DNA from: Flavobacterium sp.
Lineage (GTDB): Bacteria > Bacteroidota > Bacteroidia > Flavobacteriales > Flavobacteriaceae
NCBI GenBank assembly: GCA_030682755.1
Contig: JAUXNR010000801.1
Coordinates: 1 to 8,813, forward strand
Length of the DNA stretch: 8,813 bases
Direction of reading: 5' to 3'
Part shown: piece after piece, positions 1-8,755 of the stretch
Layout: the number at the start of each line of letters is the position of its first letter
Position numbering within the stretch: the stretch's first letter is position 1
The notes under the pieces: model-generated
The model's input: the letters and a program-made list of their open reading frames with translations, nothing else
Told to the model about the DNA's origin: nothing
Databases searched by the model: none
Made by a program: the position numbers and the translations under genes

Positions 1-4
1 CATC

Positions 5-1027
5 TTATAAATCAATTCGTGGTTTCGAAACTACGTTTAATTCTTCAAATTGCTTGTTAAGATATTTATAATATCCAACAATTCCAATCATAGCTGCATT
101 ATCTGTAGTATATTCAAATTTCGGAACATAGGTTTTCCAGCCGTATTTATTTTCAGCTTCCTTTAACGTTTTTCTAATTCCGGAATTTGCAGATACGCCG
201 CCACCTATTGCAATTTGACGAATCCCAGTTTGAGCTACAGCCATTTTTAATTTTTCCATAATAATCTCAATAATGGCATGTTGAATGGAAGCACAAATAT
301 CATTCAAGTTTTGTTCAATAAACTGTGGGTTTTCTTTTAGGTTTTTTTGAATAAAATATAGAATTTGAGTTTTTAAACCTGAAAAACTAAAATCTAAACC
401 ACTCACTTTTGGTTTAGTGAAAGAATAGGCCAAAGGGTTGCCCAACTGAGCATATTTATCAATTAAAGGACCGCCGGGATAGGGAAGTCCTAATACTTTT
501 GCAGATTTATCAAAGGCTTCACCAACAGCATCATCCGTTGTTTCACCAATAATTTCCATATCAAAAAAACCTGAAACCTTGATGATTTGAGTATGACCAC
601 CGGAAATGGTTAAAGCCAAAAACGGAAAAGTCGGTTTGTCAAAGCCTTCTTCATTTATGAAATGAGCCAAAATATGACCTTGCATGTGATGTACTGAAAT
701 CAACGGAATTGATAAAGCCATGGCCAGAGATTTTGCAAAAGAACTTCCAACTAACAAAGAACCCATTAAACCGGGACCTTGTGTAAATGCAATGGCATTT
801 AATTGTGATTTTTCAATACCTGCTTTTTTAATTGCTTTGTCAACAACCGGAATCATATTTTGCTGATGAGCTCTTGACGCAAGTTCAGGAACAACGCCAC
901 CAAAATCAATATGAACGGACTGATTGGCAACAATATTAGACAACACGTTATCGTTTTGTAATACCGCAGCAGAAGTATCATCACATGAACTTTCAATTGC
1001 TAGAATAAAAATGGGATCATTTGCCAT
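5..1027 (-). CDS. tsaD: tRNA N6-adenosine threonylcarbamoyltransferase TsaD
   Basis: TsaD transfers the threonylcarbamoyl group from threonylcarbamoyl-AMP to A37 of ANN-decoding tRNAs (t6A), working in the cytoplasm with TsaB and TsaE. The 340-residue protein is of normal family length. It begins with the ASKHA phosphate motif (AIESSCDDTSAAV, residues 10-22). The metal ligands are visible as HMQGH (H114 and H118) and the late aspartate D309 in TTDNAAMIG. ISGGHTQ (141-147), GEAFDKSAKVLGL (169-181) and GGGVSAN (275-281) are further TsaD signatures. The frame is open upstream to 1183, but I start at the ATG at 1027. MANDPIFILAIESSCDD is how the family begins, the extra 52 residues look unlike protein and overlap the divergent tamB, and a -7 promoter element lies about 30 bases upstream of this ATG. 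The stop codon TAA is at 5-7, so the gene is complete. All key residues are present. Function is inferred from strong family resemblance. Confidence 0.97.
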   Translation of the reverse strand: MANDPIFILAIESSCDDTSAAVLQNDNVLSNIVANQSVHIDFGGVVPELASRAHQQNMIPVVDKAIKKAGIEKSQLNAIAFTQGPGLMGSLLVGSSFAKSLAMALSIPLISVHHMQGHILAHFINEEGFDKPTFPFLALTISGGHTQIIKVSGFFDMEIIGETTDDAVGEAFDKSAKVLGLPYPGGPLIDKYAQLGNPLAYSFTKPKVSGLDFSFSGLKTQILYFIQKNLKENPQFIEQNLNDICASIQHAIIEIIMEKLKMAVAQTGIRQIAIGGGVSANSGIRKTLKEAENKYGWKTYVPKFEYTTDNAAMIGIVGYYKYLNKQFEELNVVSKPRIDL

Positions 1028-1048
1028 AGAAGGGCACGAATTTTGAAT

Positions 1049-1056
1049 TATATTTG
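1049..1056 (+). promoter_or_regulatory. Putative -7 promoter element for tamB
   Basis: TATATTTG matches the Bacteroidota -7 consensus TAnnTTTG exactly. Transcription would start near 1061-1063 and run into tamB. The best -33 candidate is TTG at 1021-1023, but its 25-base spacing is longer than the usual range of about 17-23, so the -33 half is weak. The element sits one base from the opposing tsaD element. Confidence 0.5.
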
Positions 1057-1057
1057 A

Positions 1058-1065
1058 CAAATTTA
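1058..1065 (-). promoter_or_regulatory. Putative -7 promoter element for tsaD
   Basis: Read on the minus strand this is TAAATTTG, an exact match to TAnnTTTG. A -33-like TTTG lies at 1085-1082 on the same strand, 16 bases upstream, which is slightly short of the usual spacing. The predicted transcript would start near 1051-1053, giving tsaD a leader of about 25 bases. No Shine-Dalgarno sequence is evident, as is normal for this phylum. Confidence 0.55.
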
Positions 1066-1133
1066 AAACATTTAGGGGTATCAAAAAATTTAAAAAAATA
1101 GTATTACGATCTCTACTGGGGATAATCCTACTA

Positions 1134-4100
1134 TTGTTGATAGTTGGCGTGCTACTTTCATTACCTCCTGTACAAACTTCCATCGCAAATTATTTCACCA
1201 AAAAAATAAATGTAGAATATGGAACAGACATCAGTATTGATGAAGTGGCCATATCCATTTTTGGAAGTGTTAAGTTTAAAAAAGTTTTAATCAGAGACCA
1301 TCACAAGGATACTTTAATTTTTGTAAATCGATTAAAAACAAAAATTGGAAATATAGATCCAATTCTTAATGGCGATTTGATATTTGATGATTTGAAGTTG
1401 GATGGCTTAAAATTCTCCATTATAAACTACAAAAATGAGGTGAATACTAACTTAGATGTTTTTATTGAAGCATTTGATGATGGGAGACCTTCTTCGGGTA
1501 AATTTTTAATGAAAGCTAATACCATTACTATTACAAATAGTGAATTTTTATTTGTAAATAAAAACAAAACAACTCCAAAAATTCTTCATTTTACAAAATT
1601 GAATGCAGATTTAAGCACTTTTAAAATTAAAGGTTCTGATGTAACATCTCAAATAAATAATTTGAATGGTAATGATTTTAGAGGATTAGTAATCAAGAAT
1701 TTAAAATCAGATTTTAGTTATGATCGTAGACAAATAAAACTCAATGATTTTGCTCTGAATACTGCAAATTCAATGATTGCAGGAAAAGTAAGTTTGAATT
1801 ATAACAAAGAAAACAAAGACTTTTCAGATTTTTTTAATCGCGTAGTTTTTGATTTTAAAGTTGATACAGCCGCTGTCAATACCAATGATATTCGGTTTTT
1901 TAACAAAGAATTAGCCGTAGATAAAACCATAGTATTTACTTCGGATATTCATGGAACTCTTAATGATTTGAGCATTAAAAATTTGTTTTTGGAAGAAGGT
2001 GAAAAAACAAAAATAATTGGAGATATACAATTCAACAACCTTTTTGGAAGCGAGAATCAACCTTTTTATATGGCGTCAAATTTTTCACAATTGACTTCAA
2101 ATTATAATGATTTAACCTCTTTGTTGCCAAACATACTTGGGAAAAATTTACCCAGTTCCATTAAAAAATTAGGTCAATTTTCTTTACGAGGAGATGTAGC
2201 CGTTTCTACTGAACGTATAAACACCAATTTTGTCATGGCTTCTGATTTGGGCTCGGGCAAACTGAATTTAAACATGACCAATATTGAATTTATTGATAAT
2301 GCATCGTATTCAGGTAATATCACGTTGGATCGATTTGCATTAGGGAAAATTCTAAACAGAAATGATATTGGTAACATATCAATGAATGTGCAAGTGGACG
2401 GTTCAGGTTTTACAGAAAATTTGATTAATACAAATTTTAAAGGCACCATATCGCAGTTGTATTATAACAATTACAATTACACGAGTGTAGCGGTTGATGG
2501 AATCTTTAAAAAACCTTTTTTTTCCGGAAAGATAAATGTTAACGACCCTAATTTATTTATGGATTTTGAAGGACTTTTAGATGTTTCGCAAAAAGAAAAT
2601 GTTTATAAGTTTACCACCAGAATTGATTATGCCGATTTACACAAATTGAATTTTGTCAAAACCGATTCCATTTCCATTTTTAAAGGCCATATCACTTCAG
2701 ATTTAGCAGGAAACAGTTTGGACAACATCTATGGAGAAGTTTCATTTTTAAATGCATCTTATCAAAATAACAGAGATATTTTTGTGTTTGATGATTTTAA
2801 ATTGAGTTCAACGTTTGATGAAAACAGAGAACGAACCATAACTATAAATTCTCCTGATATCGTAGAAGGTAGAGTGGTGGGTAAATTTGATTTTAGTCAA
2901 GTTCCTTTGATAGTTGAAAATGCATTGGGAAGTGTTTATACAAACTATTCTCCCGTAAAAGTCAAAAGTGGTCAATACTTAAGGTTTAACTTTTCCATTT
3001 TCAATAAAATTATTGAAATATTTTATCCCAATCTTTCTGTCAGTAAAAATACCTACATCAGAGGAAATATTAATTCTGACACGAATGAATTTAAGTTGAA
3101 TTTTTCATCACCATTAATTCAAGCCAATGACAATCAATTTGAAAAAATAAAATTAGAAGTTGATAACAAAAATCCACTTTATAATACGTTTGTTGAAATT
3201 GATTCTATAAAAACAAAATATTATAAATTCTCAGATTTTAATTTACTTAACGTGACTTCAAAAGACACACTTTTTATAAGAAGTGAGTTTAAAGGAGGCG
3301 AAAAAGCCAAGGATTATTATAATTTAAATATTTTTCACACCATTGATATAAACAAAAATAACGTTGTTGGTATTCAAAAATCAGAACTTCATTTCAAAGA
3401 TTACTTATGGTATTTGAACGAAGAAGAGAACAGTGAAAATAAAATTGTTTTCGATAATGGATTTTCTGAGTTTTTATTTGACAACATAAAAATGACCCAT
3501 GATGATCAATTAATAAATCTTGATGGGGAAATGAAAGGGAAGAATTATAAAGACTTGAATCTGAATTTTGAAAAAGTGAATATTGGAAAAATCATTCCTG
3601 TTTCAGATAATTTGTCTATTGAAGGAAGTCTGGACGGTCAAATTAATTTCAAACAATTAAACGATGAATACAGGCCCTATGCTTCTTTAAAAGTGGAAGA
3701 CTTTAAAGTGAACACTATAGATTTTGGAACTTTAAATTTAGACGTTGTCGGGGATGATAAATTTGAAAATTTCAGAATAAATTCAAGTATCAAGAATGTA
3801 AATTTAGAAAGCTTTTTGGCCGAAGGAACTGTTTATTTTAAAAACAGAGCACCCATTTTAGATTTAGATTTACGTTTAAATAAGTTTAATATTGGAGCTT
3901 TTAGTTCAATTGGAGGAGAGGTAATTACGAATATCAGAGGTTTGGTTTCTGGGAATGCTTCTTTTCAAGGAGAATTGCAAAATCCTGAAATTGAAGGAAG
4001 GTTATACCTTGAAGAAGCCGGACTTTCCGTTCCGTATTTAGGGGTTGATTATGCCTTCGATAAAAATTCAATTGTAGATTTAACCCAGCGGCAGTTTTTG

Positions 4101-5576
4101 TTGCGAAACATTGCCATTACTGACTCAAAATTTAAATCTAAAGGAGTTTTAAGCGGAAACATTCGTCATCAAAATCTATCTGATTGGAAATTAGATATTG
4201 AAGTATCTTCAGATTATTTAAATGTATTAGATACCAAAGATACAGATGATTCTGCCTATTACGGAAATGCTTTTATAGCAGGAAGTGCCACCATTACAGG
4301 ACCAACAAATGCTTTATTGATTAATGTTCAGGCTACTTCCAAAAAAGGGACATTCATAAAAATTCCTGTTTCAAATACTCAATCAATCGGTAGTAATTCG
4401 TATATCCGATTTATAACAAAAGAAGAAAAATACAACTTAGAAACTGGAGAAATTGGATTAAATAAAAACTATAACGGATTAGAATTAAACTTTGAATTGG
4501 ATATTACAGAGGATGCAGAAATTGAAGTAATTCTGGATAAAGAATCCGGTCATTTGATGCGAGGAAAAGGTTTTGGTACGCTTTCCATGCAAATCAATAC
4601 TTTAGGTAAATTCAACATGTTTGGCGATTTCAGTATCAATGAAGGAATTTATAATTTCAAATACCGCGGTTTAATCAGCAAACAATTTAAAGTTAAAAAA
4701 TACGGTTCAATAGTTTGGGATGGTGATCCAATGCGAGCCCGATTAAACATTGAAGCAGTTTATGATAATATCAGAGCTAATCCGGCTGTTTTATTAGATA
4801 ATCCAACGGTAAATCAAAAAGTTCAAGTGGAAGTTGTGATTGGAATCACAGGTACACTAAACAATCCTGAACCTGAATTTGAGATTAATTTCCCTACTGT
4901 AAGTTCAGTTCTTAAATCTGAAATTCAAACAAAGCTTGATGATAAAGATACCCGTCAAACACAAGCTTTATATTTATTGGCTTCGGGTAATTTTTTAAGT
5001 TCTGACGGTGGCGTTTCAAACGCACTATCAAACAACCTTTTTGAAACCTTCACAGGAGTTTTTAATGATATAATCAGAGATGAAGATGGAAAATTAAATG
5101 TGGGAGTTATGGTAGATTCAGCAGACAGAACGCCGGGGAGAGAGACGGATGGAAGCGTAGGTTTAACTACATCATTTGAAGTTAATGACAGAATTTTTGT
5201 CAACGGAAAATTAGGAGTACCAATTGGTGGAATTAATGATGCAGCAGTTGTTGGAGATGTTGAAATACTATACAGAGTTACGAAAGACGGGAAGTTTAAC
5301 CTAAGAGTTTTTAATCGTGAAAATGACATTACATATATTGGTGAAGGAATTGGTTATACGCAAGGAATCGGAGCCACTTATCAAGTAGATTTTGATACGT
5401 TCAAAGAATTAATCAACGGTATTTTTAAAAGAGCTAAATTGACAAAAGAAACCAATTCATCTGATGACATTCCTGATTCTGATTTTAATCCTGAGTTTTT
5501 GAATTTTATTAATGAGAAGAAAAAAAACTATGAAAAACCTAAAAAACAAGAGGAGAAACCACCTGAAATAGACTAA
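1134..5576 (+). CDS. tamB: TamB-family translocation/assembly module (DUF490)
   Basis: A very large AsmA-like/TamB protein, 1480 residues from the TTG at 1134. The family forms a long beta-rich groove from an inner-membrane anchor to the outer membrane, and is linked to phospholipid transport and to outer-membrane protein assembly with TamA/BamA-type barrels. An N-terminal hydrophobic segment ending in LLSLPPVQTSI is followed by about 900 residues of alternating beta-strand-like, Asn/Asp/Lys-rich sequence. An AsmA-type repeat follows (IRGLVSGNASFQGELQNPEI, about 934-953). The TamB C-terminal domain is recognisable from WDGDPMRARLNIEAVY (about 1194-1209) and QTQALYLLASGNFLS (about 1276-1290). 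The end is a K/E/P-rich tail. No ATG precedes the frame. The frame stays open back to 1047, after the TGA at 1044-1046, and that extension adds a lysine-rich stretch and more of the membrane helix. TTG 1134 is therefore only the first conventional start and is probably too far downstream. It is divergent from tsaD and ends in its own terminator, so it is likely monocistronic. The family is clear, but the cargo is unknown. Confidence 0.93.
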   Translation: MLIVGVLLSLPPVQTSIANYFTKKINVEYGTDISIDEVAISIFGSVKFKKVLIRDHHKDTLIFVNRLKTKIGNIDPILNGDLIFDDLKLDGLKFSIINYKNEVNTNLDVFIEAFDDGRPSSGKFLMKANTITITNSEFLFVNKNKTTPKILHFTKLNADLSTFKIKGSDVTSQINNLNGNDFRGLVIKNLKSDFSYDRRQIKLNDFALNTANSMIAGKVSLNYNKENKDFSDFFNRVVFDFKVDTAAVNTNDIRFFNKELAVDKTIVFTSDIHGTLNDLSIKNLFLEEGEKTKIIGDIQFNNLFGSENQPFYMASNFSQLTSNYNDLTSLLPNILGKNLPSSIKKLGQFSLRGDVAVSTERINTNFVMASDLGSGKLNLNMTNIEFIDNASYSGNITLDRFALGKILNRNDIGNISMNVQVDGSGFTENLINTNFKGTISQLYYNNYNYTSVAVDGIFKKPFFSGKINVNDPNLFMDFEGLLDVSQKENVYKFTTRIDYADLHKLNFVKTDSISIFKGHITSDLAGNSLDNIYGEVSFLNASYQNNRDIFVFDDFKLSSTFDENRERTITINSPDIVEGRVVGKFDFSQVPLIVENALGSVYTNYSPVKVKSGQYLRFNFSIFNKIIEIFYPNLSVSKNTYIRGNINSDTNEFKLNFSSPLIQANDNQFEKIKLEVDNKNPLYNTFVEIDSIKTKYYKFSDFNLLNVTSKDTLFIRSEFKGGEKAKDYYNLNIFHTIDINKNNVVGIQKSELHFKDYLWYLNEEENSENKIVFDNGFSEFLFDNIKMTHDDQLINLDGEMKGKNYKDLNLNFEKVNIGKIIPVSDNLSIEGSLDGQINFKQLNDEYRPYASLKVEDFKVNTIDFGTLNLDVVGDDKFENFRINSSIKNVNLESFLAEGTVYFKNRAPILDLDLRLNKFNIGAFSSIGGEVITNIRGLVSGNASFQGELQNPEIEGRLYLEEAGLSVPYLGVDYAFDKNSIVDLTQRQFLLRNIAITDSKFKSKGVLSGNIRHQNLSDWKLDIEVSSDYLNVLDTKDTDDSAYYGNAFIAGSATITGPTNALLINVQATSKKGTFIKIPVSNTQSIGSNSYIRFITKEEKYNLETGEIGLNKNYNGLELNFELDITEDAEIEVILDKESGHLMRGKGFGTLSMQINTLGKFNMFGDFSINEGIYNFKYRGLISKQFKVKKYGSIVWDGDPMRARLNIEAVYDNIRANPAVLLDNPTVNQKVQVEVVIGITGTLNNPEPEFEINFPTVSSVLKSEIQTKLDDKDTRQTQALYLLASGNFLSSDGGVSNALSNNLFETFTGVFNDIIRDEDGKLNVGVMVDSADRTPGRETDGSVGLTTSFEVNDRIFVNGKLGVPIGGINDAAVVGDVEILYRVTKDGKFNLRVFNRENDITYIGEGIGYTQGIGATYQVDFDTFKELINGIFKRAKLTKETNSSDDIPDSDFNPEFLNFINEKKKNYEKPKKQEEKPPEID

Positions 5577-5599
5577 AAAATCTCACCCAATGAATCATC

Positions 5600-5626
5600 A
5601 AACTCCATATTTATATGGAGTTTTTT
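5600..5626 (+). terminator. Rho-independent terminator after tamB
   Basis: AAACTCCATAT (5600-5610) pairs exactly with ATATGGAGTTT (5613-5623); the innermost bases probably form the loop. The T run continues to 5626 and is followed by further T-rich sequence. It starts 23 bases after the tamB stop and separates tamB from pfkA. Confidence 0.85.
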
Positions 5627-5744
5627 GTTTTATAAAAACTTATCAACGAAAACGATTGAATTTGTAAAGTATTGTTATTATGCTAGATTCAGTAGTATAA
5701 AAGTCATATTTCTTTGCTAAATTTACATTTTAAACAGTGAAAAA
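5627..5744. other. Intergenic leader region upstream of pfkA
   Basis: This is 118 bases of AT-rich sequence between the tamB terminator and the pfkA start. No open frame or RNA gene is recognisable. It must hold the pfkA-gap promoter. It contains a possible LacI-type operator core (AAACGATT, 5650-5657) and a near-consensus -7 element (5718-5725), both listed separately as tentative. Confidence 0.5.
5718..5725 (+). promoter_or_regulatory. Possible -7 promoter element for pfkA-gap
   Basis: TAAATTTA matches TAnnTTTG at all but the last base, and lies 19 bases before the pfkA ATG. That leader spacing resembles that of the element before the right-edge gene. I see no TTG at a suitable -33 distance, so the call rests on the -7 half and its position. 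Confidence 0.35.
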
Positions 5745-6731
5745 ATGTCAAAAACAATAAAGAAGATAGGTGTCTTAACTTCAGGGGGTGATTCTCCCGG
5801 AATGAACGCAGCGATTCGTTCTGTAGTAAGAACTTGTGCATTTCATGCAATTGAATGTGTGGGAATATATAGAGGCTATCAAGGAATGATTGAAGGCGAT
5901 TTTAAAGAAATGGGACCACGTTCGGTTAACAATATTGTAAACAAAGGCGGAACAATCCTAAAATCAGCTCGTTCAAAAGAATTCATGACACCTGAAGGCA
6001 GAAAAAAAGCCTATGATAATTTAACAAAAGAAGGGATTGATGCTTTTGTTGTAATTGGAGGTGATGGTAGTTTTACGGGTGCATTGGTATTCAACAGAGA
6101 ATTTAATTTCCCTGTCATTGGAATTCCCGGAACCATAGATAATGATATTTTCGGAACCAGCCACACTTTGGGATATGATACGGCTTTAAACACCGTTGTT
6201 GAAGTCATTGATAAAATTAGAGATACCGCTAGTTCACACAACCGCCTTTTCTTTGTAGAAGTGATGGGACGTGATGCCGGTCATATTGCATTAAATGCCG
6301 GAATTGGAGCAGGAGCAGAGGAAATACTTATACCGGAAGAAGATTTAGGCCTTGAACGCTTATTAGAATCATTGCAAAAAAGTAAGCTCTCCGGAAAATC
6401 ATCCAGTATAGTTGTTGTGGCTGAAGGTGATAAAACCGGAAAAAACGTTTTTGAATTAAAAGAATATGTAGAAGAAAACATGCCGGAATACGATGTTCGT
6501 GTTTCTGTTTTAGGCCACATGCAACGCGGTGGTGCTCCCTCGTGTTTTGATCGTGTTTTTGCAAGCCGTTTAGGTGTAAAGGCGGTAGAATCTTTGTTAG
6601 AAGGCAAAACCAACTTAATGGTAGGATTGTTAAACGATAAAATGGCTTTAACACCTTTAGAACAAGCAATCAAAGGACATTGCGAAGTAGATAAAGAACT
6701 CTTGAGAGTTTCAGATATCATGTCAATTTAA
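5745..6731 (+). CDS. pfkA: ATP-dependent 6-phosphofructokinase PfkA
   Basis: Phosphorylates fructose 6-phosphate at C1 with ATP, the committed step of glycolysis, in the cytoplasm. At 328 residues it is close to the roughly 320 of bacterial PfkA. Visible signatures are TSGGDSPGMNAAIR (12-25), GGDG (105-108), PGTIDND (128-134, with D132 matching the catalytic aspartate of E. coli PfkA), VMGRDAGH (173-180), AEGD (226-229) and LGHMQRGG (256-263). Glycine in both GGDG and PGTIDND marks the ATP-using class; pyrophosphate-dependent enzymes carry GGDD and PKTIDND. R25 and R29 match the effector-site arginines R21 and R25 of the E. coli enzyme, so allosteric control is possible but unproven. The start is the ATG in GTGAAAAAATG. 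No strong Shine-Dalgarno is present. It is followed by gap after 35 bases with no terminator, so the two are probably cotranscribed. Confidence 0.97.
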   Translation: MSKTIKKIGVLTSGGDSPGMNAAIRSVVRTCAFHAIECVGIYRGYQGMIEGDFKEMGPRSVNNIVNKGGTILKSARSKEFMTPEGRKKAYDNLTKEGIDAFVVIGGDGSFTGALVFNREFNFPVIGIPGTIDNDIFGTSHTLGYDTALNTVVEVIDKIRDTASSHNRLFFVEVMGRDAGHIALNAGIGAGAEEILIPEEDLGLERLLESLQKSKLSGKSSSIVVVAEGDKTGKNVFELKEYVEENMPEYDVRVSVLGHMQRGGAPSCFDRVFASRLGVKAVESLLEGKTNLMVGLLNDKMALTPLEQAIKGHCEVDKELLRVSDIMSI

Positions 6732-6736
6732 TATAA

Positions 6737-7768
<1,032 letters not shown>

Positions 7769-7774
7769 CAGCTC

Positions 7775-7813
7775 AAAAGTCCTGTTAGCACTAACCTAAC
7801 AGGACTTTTTTTT
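7775..7813 (+). terminator. Strong Rho-independent terminator after gap
   Basis: AAAAGTCCTGTTAG (7775-7788) pairs perfectly with CTAACAGGACTTTT (7796-7809), a 14-bp stem with a 7-base loop (CACTAAC), followed by a run of eight T residues (7806-7813). It begins 6 bases after the gap stop and ends only 15 bases before the next start codon. Confidence 0.92.
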
Positions 7814-7828
7814 CAAACAAACCCAATT

Positions 7829-8680
7829 ATGAAATTATTAGTAGACAGTGGTTCAACAAAAGCAGATTGGATTGCCATTGATGACCAAGGTAAAGTTTTG
7901 TTTACCACACAATCTCTTGGTTTAAATCCTGAAGTTTTATCTAAAGAAGAAATTATTGAAAGACTAAACGATAAGTTTGATATTTCTCATAATAAAAAGA
8001 AAGCCACAAGTCTTTTCTTTTACGGAGCCGGTTGCGGAACAGACCGAATGAAAAATTTTTTAACCGAAGTTTTTAAAGGATATTTCAGCAACGCAAACGT
8101 TGTGGTTCATGAAGATACTTATGCTGCGGTTTATGCCACAACACCCAAAAACCAAAAAGCAATTGTTTGTATTTTAGGTACAGGATCTAATTGTAGTTAT
8201 TTTGACGGGAAAGTACTTCATCAAAAGGTGCAATCTTTAGGTTATATTTGCATGGATGATTGTAGCGGAAACAGATTCGGTCGTCATTTGTTGAGAGGCT
8301 ATAGTTTTAATAAAATGCCTGATGACCTGAGATTAGAATTTGAAGAAGAATACAACACTGATCCGGATTATATTAAAAACAATTTATATAAAGAACCAAA
8401 CCCGAATGCCTATTTAGCCACATTTGCAAAGTTTCTTATCAAGCACAAAGAATCAGATTTTTGTAAAAAATACATCTATCAGGAAATGGAAGATTTTGTT
8501 GAAAATTACATTAAACAATTTGATAGCTATCAAACAGTTCCGGTTCATTTTGTTGGTTCAATTGCATTTTATCTCAAAGAAGAATTGGCTGAGGTTTTAA
8601 CCAAACACGGCATTCAATTGGGCAATGTTTTACGACGACCAATTGATGGTTTAATTGCCTACCATATTTTAAATACATAA
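7829..8680 (+). CDS. BadF/BadG/BcrA/BcrD-family amino-sugar kinase (N-acetylglucosamine kinase-like)
   Basis: Probable cytoplasmic sugar kinase of the ASKHA fold, most like N-acetylglucosamine kinases, which convert GlcNAc and ATP to GlcNAc-6-phosphate. Length is 283 residues, usual for the Bacteroidota form. The phosphate-1 loop VDSGSTKADW (5-14) at the very N-terminus fixes the start. GAGCGTD (66-72) follows, then VHEDTYAA (93-100), whose D96 aligns with the catalytic aspartate of human NAGK (D107). Next come the phosphate-2 loop LGTGSN (116-121), LGYICMDDCSGNRFGR (137-152) and the C-terminal adenosine motif VHFVGSIA (239-246). The region usually written GDEGSG or GDEASG is MDDCSG here, with Met for the first Gly and Asp for Glu. 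This may be a subfamily feature. Substrate is inferred: related enzymes act on GlcNAc, glucosamine or N-acetylmuramic acid (MurK), and the sequence does not decide between them. A strong terminator separates it from gap, so its transcription is unclear. Confidence 0.85.
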   Translation: MKLLVDSGSTKADWIAIDDQGKVLFTTQSLGLNPEVLSKEEIIERLNDKFDISHNKKKATSLFFYGAGCGTDRMKNFLTEVFKGYFSNANVVVHEDTYAAVYATTPKNQKAIVCILGTGSNCSYFDGKVLHQKVQSLGYICMDDCSGNRFGRHLLRGYSFNKMPDDLRLEFEEEYNTDPDYIKNNLYKEPNPNAYLATFAKFLIKHKESDFCKKYIYQEMEDFVENYIKQFDSYQTVPVHFVGSIAFYLKEELAEVLTKHGIQLGNVLRRPIDGLIAYHILNT

Positions 8681-8686
8681 AAGTTT

Positions 8687-8715
8687 AAACCGAAGTTTCA
8701 TCGCTTCGGTTTTTT
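8687..8715 (+). terminator. Rho-independent terminator after the sugar-kinase gene
   Basis: AAACCGAAG (8687-8695) pairs with CTTCGGTTT (8704-8712) around an 8-base loop, followed by T residues to 8715 and a second T run after a single A. It starts 6 bases after the stop codon. Confidence 0.88.
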
Positions 8716-8755
8716 ATTTTAGAAGAAATCCTATTTAAAAAAGAAATTTCTGATG

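Noticed and set aside
1..3. CAT at the left edge, an ATG on the minus strand one base after the tsaD stop, perhaps the start of a downstream cotranscribed gene.
   Set aside because: Only the start codon would be inside the window, so nothing about a gene can be supported.
1028..1183. N-terminal extension of the tsaD frame by 52 residues to a start at 1183.
   Set aside because: It would overlap the tamB coding frame and both promoter elements. The added residues do not resemble TsaD, and the ATG at 1027 gives the canonical N-terminus and length.
2174..2449. Minus-strand open frame of 91 residues inside tamB, and a similar one of 124 residues at 4955-5329.
   Set aside because: Both are antisense to a continuous, family-consistent TamB frame and have no domain or regulatory support.
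1134..5576. Possibility that the 1480-residue protein is a surface adhesin or a defence-related giant protein.
   Set aside because: The N-terminal membrane anchor, beta-rich body and TamB C-terminal signatures fit the AsmA/TamB family. There is no secretion-system C-terminal sorting domain and no nuclease, ATPase or helicase motif.
6011..6241. Minus-strand open frame of 76 residues inside pfkA.
   Set aside because: It is a shadow of the conserved GGDG to PGTIDND region of pfkA.
6281..6721. Minus-strand open frames of 146 and 113 residues antisense to pfkA.
   Set aside because: They lie wholly inside a clearly conserved pfkA, have no recognisable motifs or independent start signals, and look like codon-composition shadows.
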